Source of the DNA: Thiohalocapsa sp963704155
Lineage (GTDB): Bacteria > Pseudomonadota > Gammaproteobacteria > Chromatiales > Chromatiaceae
Reading direction: 5' to 3'
Assembly: GCA_963704155.1 (NCBI GenBank)
Contig: CAVPHF010000037.1
Span: 1-64,000, forward strand
Length of the DNA stretch: 64,000 bases
A program made the translations under genes and the position numbers. How positions within the stretch are numbered: position 1 is the first letter of the stretch; each line of letters begins with the position of its first letter. Shown one piece after another: positions 1-8,252 of the stretch. The notes beneath the pieces were generated by a model. That model did no database searches, was not told the DNA's origin, and saw only the letters and a program-made list of their open reading frames with translations.

Positions 1-29
1 TTGTCACTTGACAGACTCTGGAGCCGGCC

Positions 30-1706
30 TCAGTGCCCATGGGTGTCGGGCTGCGTTTCAGGTGCGCCCGTGCTGCGAGGCTGGTGACCCGGCACGCCGC
101 CGCCGAAATCAATGGGCGCGGCGTAGAAGGTCTGCGCCCAGCCCTCGATGGTGAGCGGCTCGAATCGGCTCTTCACCGGTTCGTACCGGACCGGCTGACC
201 GGGATTGACCCCCTTGAGGACCTTCGAGTCCTTGACGACGATGGTGCCATTGACCACGACGTAGGGAATGCCGGTCGAGGGGAGCGTTCCCTTCTCGTAG
301 GTGGCGTTGTCGGTCACGTTCGCCGGGTCGAAGATGGTGATGTCGGCCACCATCCCCTCCTGCATGCGCCCCCGTTCCTGCATCGCCTTCAAACCCATTC
401 TGGCAAGGGGCCGGGCTGAGTTGTAGCTGGACATGGCGATGATCTGCATGAGGGGGATGTCGTTCTCCCGCGCCAGCGCAGGGCTTTGGCATAACTGCCG
501 GCGCGCGCGGGTGGGTGTTGGGTATGTCTTCGTACGCAGTGTCCCACGTGAGGTCGTCATCCGGGAGCATCGGCATGCCATCGGTCACGAGCGAGACGCC
601 CGGCAGCTTCAGCCAGTCGAGGATCGCCGACTCGGGCATCTTGAAGACGAGGACGGGCCTGACCGGGTCCGTTTCGAGCATCGCCTCGCGGCTCTCCGGG
701 TGTACCACTCGCCGGTGGCGACATCCTGGAGGGTCTTCTCGTATTCATAGCCGAGCTGGTCGATCCACACCTCCGGCTCCAGGAACACGGCATTCAGAGC
801 CGTGGAACCGGCGGCATAGGGGTAGATCTCGCCCCACACGTTCATGCCGCGTTCCCTCATCCGGACCAGCAACTCGTGCACCAGGTTGTAGCCCGGATTG
901 TTGAAGTGGCAGGCCAGCGCCGGGACGCCCAGCGCCGCCGCGTTGGCGAGCAGTTCCTGGATGCCGTTGGCCTCCGTGGTGTCGGTGCCGGGTGTGTAGC
1001 GGAAGTGCGCACCGGTCTGCCGGCCATAGTTGCCGGCGAGCCGCTGGAGTTCGAAGAACTCCCGCGCAGAAACACCGTCGCGCATGTAGCCGAGCGTGGA
1101 GCCGATGCCAAGGCCGCCGGCGGCCAGACCTTCGTCAAGAAGCTGGAGAATCCTGTTGCCTTCATCGAGGGTCGGCCTTCTGCAGCACCAGCCGTTTCCC
1201 GCAGCTCGGCTTTCGACCGCACTTCGGATGTCCTGACCATTCTCGAATCCATCAAGCACCGCTGAGCGGGCGAGCTCGTGCGCCACGGCCTGGCCGTAGT
1301 TCACCTGGTTCTTCCCCTCCCGCGACTCGTACCATCGTTCGATGTAGGGACCGTGGGTGCCGACCTCCAGGTCCAGAACAGTGGTCCGACCGTCGCGCAG
1401 GGCGAGCTTGTTGGCCCAGGGCCGATCGTTGTGCCAGTGGGTGTCGATGAACCCGGGCGCCACCACGTGGCCGGTGGCATCGATGGTCTCCTTGCCGGTG
1501 ATCGCGTCCTCGGTGATGACGGCGATCCGGCCGTCCTTGATGCCGACGTTGGCGACGGCGTCATACCGGGTTTCCGGGTCCATCACCCGGCCGTTGAGGA
1601 TGACGAGATCGTAGTCTTGGGCGACGGCGGGAATGGCGGCGGCGAGCAGCCCGCAGGCCAATACTGCCGTGCCGATGATCCGCGCGAGAGCCGATGCAGA
1701 TTTCAT
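30..1706 (-). pseudogene. Exported amidohydrolase (D-aminoacylase-like), three frameshifts
   Basis: Metal-dependent amidohydrolase of the N-acyl-D-amino-acid deacylase/dihydroorotase type. The N-terminus is a signal peptide ending near AVAQ, so the product would act in the periplasm. It is followed by a typical beta-rich start and a metal-binding HxH in DTHWHN. The reading frame changes three times, near 699, 506 and 485. Each change looks like loss of one base in a GC-rich stretch, and together they restore the original frame. Conserved pieces (LVFKMP, GSYAKAL, ARENDIPLM) lie in successive frames. An ATG at 1706 is preferred because it puts the signal peptide at the very N-terminus; an upstream start at 1733 is possible. 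It lies 19 bp downstream of an NTF2-like gene, apparently in one operon. Substrate unknown. A sequencing artefact is as likely as true decay. Confidence 0.8.
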
Positions 1707-1725
1707 GAGTGATTGCCAGTGGCGA

Positions 1726-2154
1726 TTACGCAAAGTCCTCAGGCTTCAAGTCCTTCCAGTACGCTTCGGGCACCGCTGCGATGCTGAAGATGGCGTACAT
1801 GGTGCTGATCTTGCCAGAGCCGGGATCGACCTCGATCTTGTCCCAGAACGGGGTTTCGATGACCGAGTCATCGGGCAACCAGACCCGCAGCGTGCCGTCG
1901 AAATAGGTGAGATGCTCGCCGACGTAGATGTCGCCCATGACATGCTCGTACTTCGGCAGGCGCCGGTCGAAGGCGCCGACGAAGCCGATGCCTTGCTTGA
2001 TGCCGTGCAGGGTGTAGTGCGCAAAGTAGAGCCGGAAGTCCTCGGCGAAGAAGGGGTCCAGGGCCCCGAAGTCCTTCTTGTCGATGCACTGGAAGACGGG
2101 TTGGAGGAAGTCGGGCAGGGTCGGGGACTTCTGGAGGGTGGTTTCAGCGTTCAT
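1726..2154 (-). CDS. SnoaL/NTF2-like protein 1
   Basis: A 142-residue protein with the length and composition of the cystatin-like NTF2/SnoaL fold: an N-terminal helix with a DKKDFGALDPFFAEDF segment, then beta strands with aromatic pocket residues and a YAIFSIAAVPEAYW end. Such proteins bind or isomerise small molecules, and the substrate cannot be read from sequence. An AGGAG ribosome site lies six bases before the ATG. It sits between a second NTF2-like gene (50 bp upstream) and the amidohydrolase (19 bp downstream). The three are probably one catabolic or salvage operon. Fold assignment is fairly secure; function is not. Confidence 0.7.
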   Translation of the reverse strand: MNAETTLQKSPTLPDFLQPVFQCIDKKDFGALDPFFAEDFRLYFAHYTLHGIKQGIGFVGAFDRRLPKYEHVMGDIYVGEHLTYFDGTLRVWLPDDSVIETPFWDKIEVDPGSGKISTMYAIFSIAAVPEAYWKDLKPEDFA

Positions 2155-2204
2155 TGCGTGCTCCTGACGGGCTAGCCCCTATGGTCGGCGTTGATGGTCA
2201 TGGC

Positions 2205-2609
2205 TCAAAACCCCGCGGACTTGACAGCTTCCGGCGGAAAATCCACCACGTAGCGGATCACCTTACCCTCGTCGTTGAACCACAGCAGGTTGAACAGCGG
2301 GGCGGCCTGAAAGGACTTCTCGGGCGGATCACCCTTCTTGCGCAGCGACGCGCTGCCCTGCATGAAGAAGGCGTTTCCGTACTGGTACACCACATCGACG
2401 AAGTGCTGGGTGATGAAGGGCTCGTCGAGCTCAGTGAAGAACCGCTTGACGGCCTCGATGCCCTGGACCGTCTTCGGGCCGAACTGCAGCGTGATATCGT
2501 CCGCGAAGATGCGAAAGCCGCCGTCTTCCGACAGGTTCAAGCCGTCGATGGACTTGAACAGCTCCAGCATCCAGGCCGGTGTTTCGATCTGCTGCAGCTG
2601 GTCTGCCAT
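2205..2609 (-). CDS. SnoaL/NTF2-like protein 2
   Basis: A 134-residue NTF2/SnoaL-type protein, a distant relative of the next gene downstream. It shows the LELFKSIDGLNL helix, a DDITLQFG strand, a GIEAVKRFFTEL helix and a WFNDEGKVIRYVVDF strand near the C-terminus. The ATG at 2609 is preferred over an upstream in-frame start at 2705 because GGAGA precedes it and homology-like sequence begins there. It is the first gene of the apparent three-gene operon that ends with the amidohydrolase. No signal peptide, so it is likely cytoplasmic. Confidence 0.68.
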   Translation of the reverse strand: MADQLQQIETPAWMLELFKSIDGLNLSEDGGFRIFADDITLQFGPKTVQGIEAVKRFFTELDEPFITQHFVDVVYQYGNAFFMQGSASLRKKGDPPEKSFQAAPLFNLLWFNDEGKVIRYVVDFPPEAVKSAGF

Positions 2610-3139
2610 GTCTCGTTCTCCAAGGGTGTTGAGGCTGGTCGCAAAGCCGGTTCGGACTCGGGAGGGGCGGAGTGGGACAAGAAGAGCCCGACGGGCGCGT
2701 TCCAAGTGATTGCCTGAGGCCGCGTTGTTGTCGTAGGTGATGGTCGGGTTGATGCCAATCTGCCAGGGATCGGGCCTGTGGTTGGAGCCGCTAAAGCCCC
2801 ATCTTCACACCGGGAAGACGCCAGCAAACCGTTACTTGCTCTTGTAGCCAAGGACGAGCGCGGGACCGGCGCCCCGCTGATCGCGGTCGGGTGCGTCTCG
2901 GGTCGCGGTGGGGATCAGCCAGGTCGCCCCATTGAGGGCCCCATTATCGAGGATCGATTACCGCGCGTGAGCCCCGTCGCGCGTCTATTTGGGATCAATT
3001 CCTGCACCCGCCTCTTCTGCAGGCCGCCGTCGATCCGGAGCGGTCCCCGGTCCGGTTCCCAGGTTGGCTCTGGGCGGTCGCGCCGCGACTACGATTCCTC
3101 CGGCCCCCACATCGCTGCACGGTTACGATGACAGATTGG
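2610..3139. other. Non-coding stretch upstream of the NTF2-like operon
   Basis: No convincing gene. Short open frames here lack a ribosome site and recognisable motifs. Two things stand out: GGATCAATTCCTGCAC at 2992-3007, which matches 8163-8178 at 15 of 16 bases, and a diverged copy of the 5500-5566 repeat at 3054-3118. A one-mismatch partial copy of the transposon end (GGTTACGATGACAG) is at 3121-3134. Confidence 0.5.
3054..3118. repeat. Diverged repeat, copy A (pairs with 5500-5566)
   Basis: Aligns with 5500-5566 in the same orientation with a short gap; the last 38 bases match at about 33 positions. Read on the minus strand, this copy encodes AAMWGPEES followed by a stop, almost the same as the AAMWGADES end of the ABC permease at 5537. 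It is therefore either a remnant of a second permease-type gene or a dispersed element that supplied the permease's last codons. Confidence 0.6.
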
Positions 3140-3156
3140 TTACGGTGACAGTTTAC
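3140..3156 (+). repeat. Left inverted repeat of the tyrosine transposase unit
   Basis: TTACGGTGACAGTTTAC, a perfect 17-bp inverted match to 3869-3885. A degraded direct copy, GGTTACGATGACAG, lies just outside at 3121-3134. The pair brackets a single-domain Y1 transposase and probably marks the ends it recognises. Confidence 0.75.
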
Positions 3157-3186
3157 CAAATACCTTAATTAGGGCATCCTCCGGGC

Positions 3187-3850
3187 ATGGCACGACTACC
3201 CAGGATCGTTATCCCCCGGACTCCCCCATCATGTAACTCAACGGGGGAACCGGCGCGGCCAAGTCTTTTTTCAGGAAGGAGATTATGAGCTGTACCTCGA
3301 TCTCCTCAGCGAGGCGGCGGTAAGGTCAGGGACGGAAATCTGGTGCTACTGCCTGATGCCCAATCATGTCCATCTCGTCGCTGTGCCTTCCGATACGGAC
3401 GGTCTACGCCAGACGTTTGCCGATGCTCACCGCCGTTATACTGGATACATCAATGCGCGCTTGAGAGCGACGGGACACTTATGGCAGGGGCGCTTCGGAT
3501 CGGTCGTGATGGATGAAGCGCATCTGTTCTACGCGGTACGTTACGTGTCTCTCAATCCCGTCAGAGCCAAGCTTGTGCGGAAGGCACAGGACTGGCGCTG
3601 GTCGAGTGTCGACGCCCATCTCTCGGGCAAGGACGATCGCCTGGTCAAGGTCGCACCGATTCTGGAACGCTTTGGTGACTTTGCTGCCCTGCTTGGTTCG
3701 CCGGAGGACGAAACGGCGTTCAAGAGCCTGCGTCAATCAGAGACAACGGGCCGACCATTGGGCAGCGAACATTGGACTGAGCACCTTGAAAAGTTGACGG
3801 GCAGGGTACTAAGACCGCAAAAGCGCGGCCCAAAGCCAAGGGAGCGCTAA
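3187..3850 (+). pseudogene. REP-associated tyrosine transposase (Y1/HUH), one frameshift
   Basis: Single-domain HUH transposase of the IS200-like RAYT family. It begins MARLPRIVIP, changes frame at a run of five C at 3213-3217 (one C too many), then reads GLPHHVTQRGNR and continues to the stop. The HUH motif is MPNHVHLV, and the likely catalytic tyrosine is in RYVSLNPVRAKLV. The frame open from 3218 has no good start before 3356, where the ATG falls inside the HUH motif. Restored length would be about 221 residues, normal for the family. It is flanked by perfect 17-bp inverted repeats. The single indel may be a sequencing error, so activity is uncertain. Confidence 0.85.
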
Positions 3851-3868
3851 GATAAACAAGTGGATTTA

Positions 3869-3885
3869 GTAAACTGTCACCGTAA
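3869..3885 (-). repeat. Right inverted repeat of the tyrosine transposase unit
   Basis: GTAAACTGTCACCGTAA, the reverse complement of 3140-3156, 18 bp after the transposase stop. A partial extra copy (ACACCGTAA) follows at 3888-3896, mirroring the partial copy outside the left end. Confidence 0.75.
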
Positions 3886-3965
3886 TTACACCGTAATTAA
3901 GGACGACAGCTTAGGCATGCCATATCCCACCATCCGACGCCCGACAGACCTCTAAGGTACCGACC

Positions 3966-4220
3966 ATGAGCCTGGCCGATACGATCTACCAAAAGAGCCT
4001 CTCCTTGCCGCCGGAAAAGGCCCGCGAGGTGATCGACTTCATCGACTTCATCAAGGCCCGCCGGCCGGCAACCGGTGCCGACGATGTGTCCGAGTCGCCC
4101 TCGCTGCTGGCTGCCTTCGAGGAAGCGGGTCTCGTCGGTTGCCTGGACACGGATGAGCAGCTCGCCACGACATACAAAGAACAGCTCGATTTCTCCCAGA
4201 AGCACGGGGATCAGTCTTGA
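3966..4220 (+). CDS. DUF2281/VapB-like antitoxin
   Basis: An 84-residue acidic protein. Its first 35 residues (MSLADTIYQKSLSLPPEKA, then VIDFIDFIKAR) have the short helical pattern of DUF2281 antitoxin-type proteins; the rest is a probably disordered toxin-wrapping tail. It immediately precedes a PIN-domain gene and overlaps it: the stop TGA at 4218-4220 lies within TTGA, whose TTG is the toxin start. That layout is classic for a type II toxin-antitoxin pair. It would neutralise the toxin and probably repress its own promoter. Confidence 0.75.
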   Translation: MSLADTIYQKSLSLPPEKAREVIDFIDFIKARRPATGADDVSESPSLLAAFEEAGLVGCLDTDEQLATTYKEQLDFSQKHGDQS

Positions 4221-4656
4221 TCATCGTGGACGCCGGGTTCTGGTTCGGTCTGATGGATCGCGGTGACCGATATCACGATTCTTGCCGTCGATTTCTTGCC
4301 GGGTGCCAGGAGCCGCTGGTGACGACCTTCCCGGTGCTGACCGAGGCTCTGCATTTGTTGATGCGACGGAGCCGGGCTTCGCAGTCATTGGCGCTGCTGG
4401 CCGTGCTGGATTCGCTGCGGCAACGAGGCAATTCTCGACCTTCTCCCTGCACGACGAGCACTGGCCGCGACTCCGCCAGCTAATGGCTCAGTACCGCGAT
4501 CTGCCGATGGACCTCGCCGATGCCTCTCTGGTGTTGCTGGCCGAGCAGCTCGGAGACGGCCGCATCGTCTCCACAGACCAGCGGGACTTTCACACCTATC
4601 GATGGAAGAGCACCAAACCCTTCACCAACTTGCTGGACTTCCCAACTAGGACCTGA
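4217..4656 (+). pseudogene. PIN-domain VapC-like toxin, frameshifted
   Basis: PIN-domain ribonuclease of the VapC type. The N-terminal part reads MIIVDAGFWFGLMDRGD (first catalytic Asp) and LTEALHLLMRR (conserved Glu). Near 4425-4435 the frame changes by one lost base, and the other frame continues FSTFSLHDEHW, DLADASLVLLAEQLG and IVSTDQRDF (the remaining acidic residues). Start is TTG overlapping the antitoxin stop. If the indel is real, the toxin is dead and the antitoxin an orphan; if it is an error, this is an intact VapBC module. Confidence 0.78.
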
Positions 4657-4740
4657 TCTTCTGCCTCGTCGGTTCGGCTCAACCGCTGCCGCCCGCAGAG
4701 CGGGCGCAGGCATTCTCACGGGGCGCGTGGGAACGGCGGG

Positions 4741-4875
4741 CCTAGCTACTTTGCCGATGGTGAGATACTCGCCGGGCGGGTGCGGAAAAGGCGGCTGACC
4801 GAGGCACGCGCGTGGGCCGACAGGCATCGCGACGCGCTGTTCGATGAATGGCGCAAGCTCGATCCGACACTGTGA
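4741..4875 (+). pseudogene. C-terminal remnant of a DUF4160 gene
   Basis: The frame reads SYFADGEILAGRVRKRR, then a helix ARAWADRHRDALFDEWRKL and a stop. This matches the last third of DUF4160 proteins, which normally begin with a strand pair and are about 80 residues long. No start codon lies between the upstream stop at 4654-4656 and this segment, so the N-terminal part is missing. DUF4160 genes commonly sit directly before DUF2442 genes, as here (12 bp gap), so this is half of a recognisable pair. Confidence 0.6.
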
Positions 4876-4886
4876 GCGATTCCCTA

Positions 4887-5326
4887 TGCTGAGCGTCTCC
4901 TCCGTGACCGCAACCCGACCGCACCGTCTCGAGGTCCAACTCTCCGATGGCGAGTCGCTGCAGGTCGATCTCTCCGAACTCATCGGGCGATCACCGGCCT
5001 ATGCCGCGCTGCGCGACCCCGACGTCTTTTGCAGCGTCGTCGTCGACGACTGGGGCCACGGCGTCGACTGGCCGAGCCTGGACCAAGGACTTGCCATCGA
5101 GACCCTAATCCGCCTAACGCGGGAGCAGACCGGCAAGGCGATGCCCACCGAGGCATTCAATGCCTGGCTGCAACGGCATCGGCTCACGCTCACCGCGGCG
5201 GCCGAGGCCCTCGGCCTATCTCGGAGCAGCGTCGTGCGCTACCACATCGGGCAGCGGCCAATCCCGATCTACGTCGGCCTCGCCTGCGAGGGCTGGGAGG
5301 CCCGCAAGCGGCATGCGGCGGCCTAG
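4887..5326 (+). CDS. DUF2442 protein with C-terminal HTH-like segment
   Basis: 146 residues from the ATG at 4887. Residues 1-75 carry the DUF2442 pattern: short strands such as LEVQLSDGESLQVDLSELIG, then FCSVVVDDWGHGVDWP. The C-terminal half, LTAAAEALGLSRSSVVRYHIG, looks like a helix-turn-helix. DUF2442 proteins are usually encoded after DUF4160 proteins and are suspected antitoxin or DNA-binding partners; here the DUF4160 partner is truncated. Function beyond that is unknown. Confidence 0.7.
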
Positions 5327-5499
5327 CCGAACAGCGGCAGCGGCAGGCTGCGTGCCTGACGGTAGGCGATGTGCGCGATGGGGTCGGTCAACGCAGTCGA
5401 TGTGGCGAGCGATCGCGGGGGTCGTCGGCTCCGGGGGGTACTCGAATAAGGACGCTATTCTTTCACTCGGGGCCATCGACGCGGCGCTGTTCCCAGCTC

Positions 5500-5566
5500 G
5501 ATTCCCGGGTTGGCTCAGGGCGGGTATACGCCCTGACTAAGATTCGTCCGCCCCCCACATCGCTGC
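5500..5566. repeat. Diverged repeat, copy B
   Basis: Partner of 3054-3118. Its right part overlaps the last ten codons of the ABC permease and its left part lies downstream of the permease stop. The stretch 5327-5499 between the DUF2442 gene and this repeat contains no recognisable gene. Confidence 0.6.
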
Positions 5567-6328
5567 GCTCTCGACGATTTGGAGCCGGGTGATTTTGGCG
5601 AAGACGAGATCGATCACCAGGCCGACGAGGCCCATCGCGAGGATGTAGGCGTAGGCCTCCTCCAATCGATAGCGCTCGGAGAAATCGAGCACCGCCGCGC
5701 CGACCCCCGTGCGCCCGCCGATGAGCATCTCCCCGGCGACGCAGACCGCGAAGGCCACGGTGGCGGAGACACGGCTCGATGCGAGAGCCTGGACGGCGGC
5801 ACCCGGCGCGACGAAGTGCCGCAGGAAGGCCGGCCGGCTCGCGGACAGGATCAGCGCGAGCTCCCGATACCGCGCCGCGCTCTGGCGCGCGGCCTCGGCG
5901 GTGCCGGGAAACACGTACAGCGCGGAGGCGAGGCCGGCGACGACGCCGATGGACAGACCGCCCGGGCCAATCGCCACCAGGGCGACCGGGAACAGGGCGA
6001 TCGGGGGGATCGCGCGCAGATAGCCCAGCAGCGGCAGCAGCATGCGCCAGGCCCGCGCACTGACGCCGGCGGCAAAGCCGAGCGCGAGGCCGGCCCCGGT
6101 GCCGGCGGCGAAGGCCGCGATCCAGACGCCGAGCGTTCGGCCCCAGTTGCGCCAGAATTCCGCTGTCAGCGCCAGCTCCGCGGCGCTCTGAATCACGCCG
6201 GTCGGCAGCGGCAGGGCCAACGGCGAAACCCACCCGACTCTGACCACCACCTCCCAGACGGCAAGGACGAGCCCGATCAGCAGCAGGCCGATCAGGCTAT
6301 CGCGAAGATGCGTCTTGCGGATTCCCAT
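5537..6328 (-). CDS. ABC transporter permease (SsuC/TauC-like)
   Basis: 263-residue inner-membrane permease of the BPD_transp_1 type with about six membrane segments. The first is SLIGLLLIGLVLAVWEVVV; the cytoplasmic coupling loop lies around the central SASRPAFLRHFVAPGA segment. It resembles the aliphatic sulfonate, taurine or nitrate importers. It follows the ATPase gene with a 37-bp overlap and the binding-protein gene before that, so the three form one operon divergent from an AraC regulator. Substrate cannot be decided from sequence. The C-terminus AAMWGADES coincides with repeat copy B. Confidence 0.85.
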   Translation of the reverse strand: MGIRKTHLRDSLIGLLLIGLVLAVWEVVVRVGWVSPLALPLPTGVIQSAAELALTAEFWRNWGRTLGVWIAAFAAGTGAGLALGFAAGVSARAWRMLLPLLGYLRAIPPIALFPVALVAIGPGGLSIGVVAGLASALYVFPGTAEAARQSAARYRELALILSASRPAFLRHFVAPGAAVQALASSRVSATVAFAVCVAGEMLIGGRTGVGAAVLDFSERYRLEEAYAYILAMGLVGLVIDLVFAKITRLQIVESAAMWGADES

Positions 6329-7062
6329 AGGGCCTCTACCCGGTGTGCACAGGTCGCGTGCTGGGTCAGGTCGATCTCATCGGCGATGGTCGCCGGCGGC
6401 CCGCTGATGAGGCAGCCGCGGTCCACGACACCGGCGAGCTCGCCAACATTGTGACTGACCAGGCAGATGCAGCGGTGTCCCTGTGCACAAAAGTCGCGCA
6501 GATAGCCATAAACGCGCTCCCGTTGGACGAAATCGAGCATCGACCAGCCTTCGTCGATCAAGAGCACGTTCGGCGGATTCGCGAGCCAACGCGCCAGCGC
6601 GAGCAGCTGCTGCTGACCGCCGCTGAGCTGGTGCGGATAGCGATCGGCCAGATGGCCCAGTCCCAGGGTGTCCAGCTTCTGTGCGGCCTCGCGGCGACTG
6701 CGGCGGGGGCTGCGCCCCTGGACGCGACCAGGCAGCGCCACGTTGTCCGCGCCGGTGAGCCACGGCAACAGATTGGCCGCGACGTGCTGACTGATCATGC
6801 CGACGGAAACATCGGCGCCACCACGACGCACCATGCCCTCACTGGGCTGCAAGACCCCGGCGAGCGTTCGCAGCAGCGACGTCTTCCCACAGCCATTCGG
6901 CCCCAGCAGCCCGATCATCTCTCCCGCGTGCAAGGTCAGGTCGACGCCCGCCACGATCGGGCGGGCATCCGCGTCGGCGCCGATCCGCAAAGACAGATTC
7001 TCGGCGCGGAGCAGGTCGCGCGCGACCGCCCCCGAGGTCTCTCTGCCGCAAGGGCTTCGCAT
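6292..7062 (-). CDS. ABC transporter ATP-binding protein
   Basis: 256-residue ATPase for the adjacent permease. Walker A is GLLGPNGCGKTS, the signature is LSGGQQQ, and Walker B is NVLLIDEG. The D-loop reads SMLDF rather than the common SALD, and the switch His is in LVSHNVGE. Starting at ATG 7062 gives a normal N-terminus; an in-frame start at 7197 would add an implausible Arg-rich tail that overlaps the binding-protein gene. The gap to the binding-protein stop is 5 bp. Walker B has Gly after Asp-Glu (DEGWS), where Pro (DEP) is usual. Confidence 0.85.
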   Translation of the reverse strand: MRSPCGRETSGAVARDLLRAENLSLRIGADADARPIVAGVDLTLHAGEMIGLLGPNGCGKTSLLRTLAGVLQPSEGMVRRGGADVSVGMISQHVAANLLPWLTGADNVALPGRVQGRSPRRSRREAAQKLDTLGLGHLADRYPHQLSGGQQQLLALARWLANPPNVLLIDEGWSMLDFVQRERVYGYLRDFCAQGHRCICLVSHNVGELAGVVDRGCLISGPPATIADEIDLTQHATCAHRVEALWESARRIFAIA

Positions 7063-7067
7063 CCGCG

Positions 7068-8064
7068 TCAGTCCTGATCGATGCCGGCGAACAGCGTTCG
7101 CACGGCGACCGGCGCCTCGATCATCTGCTCCTGGTACAGCAGGTCGACCGCGGCTTGGATTTGCTCCAGCTCGCTCGCGTTCGGGTAGGCGACCCAATGG
7201 TACAGGGCCGATCGCTCGGCGACTGCCGCATCCGCCCCGGTGCGGCGGGCTAGCACCGCGCGCGACTCGGTATCATGCGTTTCGATGTAGCGAACCGCTT
7301 CGTCCAACGCGCGCAGCAGCTTCGGCACGCAGCGTCGGGCGCGCCTTCGCGACGTCCGTGGGGATGGCCGCGGAGCCGAGCCAGAATGGATCGCTGATGA
7401 TGGCCGTGCGGACACCGGTCGCAACGGCCCTCGCGCCGTTTTCGAGCGCAATCGAGCCGTAGGGCTCCACCGTGAATAGGGCGTCGTACGCGCCGCCGAA
7501 CAGGCCCTGCACCTGCGCGGAGGTCGAGACCTGGATGAGTCGCACGTCTTGCGGGACCCGGTAACCGAGCCGCTCGAGCACGATCAGCGCGTAGGCCTTT
7601 TGGCTCGGGCCGCTGTAGGTGCCGAGGGTGCGCCCGCGCAGATCGCCGAGGGTTCTGACGGGCGAATCCGGTCTGACGAGCACATAGCTGCCCGGGTCCG
7701 CGCTGGTTTCGCTGGTCGGGAACAGGAAACGCAAGGTACCTGGTCGTCGCGCCTCGATCGGTATCAGGTTGGCAAAGGTGGACAGAATGAGATCCGCTTT
7801 ACCCGCCGCCACCAGCTTGGCGCCCTGTCCCGGACCGCGGACATCGATCCAGCGTACCGCGAGGCCGTTCGCCTCGAGCATGCCCTGCTCTTCTGCAACG
7901 TAGACGGGCAGTAAGCCCGTGAACGGTGTGTGCGGAATCCTTATTGAGATCAGTCTCTTGCCGGTGTGCTCCCGATGCTGCGTTCCATCGGCGTCGTCGG
8001 TGTCCCGGCTGCAGCTGGACACGAGGCAGGTGAGTGCAGCGATGACAATGATCGAAAAACGCAT
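7068..8064 (-). pseudogene. ABC substrate-binding lipoprotein, one frameshift
   Basis: Periplasmic binding protein of the NMT1/SsuA-like class. It has a lipoprotein signal ending LVSSC, then RIPHTPFTGLLPVYVAEEQG, a strand-helix typical for the family, and DLRGRTLGTYSGPSQ in lobe 2. Near 7323 the frame shifts by one base: the first frame reads ARPTLRAE and the other resumes VPKLLRALDEAVRYIE through to the stop. Both parts are clearly one protein of about 330 residues. It is the first gene of the importer operon. The indel may be real or a sequencing error. Confidence 0.8.
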
Positions 8065-8149
8065 TGCAATGCCTGTGATCGGGTAGCGGACACAATGGCC
8101 TGGACAACAGCCGCACCGCGGCGCTTCACACAGAGGTCGGACGCCATCT

Positions 8150-8216
8150 GTTCAAGAATCGAGGATCAATTCTTGCACTGGGGTTTGGCGCCGGTGGTTT
8201 CGGACCGATTCTTGCC
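8150..8216. promoter_or_regulatory. Inverted/direct repeat operator between importer and AraC gene
   Basis: GTTCAAGAAT at 8150-8159 and ATTCTTGCAC at 8169-8178 form a near-perfect inverted repeat (9 of 10). A third half-site, ATTCTTGCC, is at 8208-8216, 39 bp further on. The site lies between the divergent binding-protein gene (start 8064) and the AraC gene (start 8253). That position and symmetry suit binding by the neighbouring AraC protein. Confidence 0.5.
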
Positions 8217-8252
8217 ATAGCATAGAACGATTTCGAGCCTCCGGGCTATCCC

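Noticed and set aside
2778..3131. Plus-strand ORF upstream of the transposase
   Set aside because: No ribosome site and low-complexity protein; the region contains a repeat shared with a permease 3' end on the other strand.
4480..4983. Minus-strand ORF opposite the VapC and DUF4160 segments
   Set aside because: Opposite recognisable protein-coding remnants; no motif.
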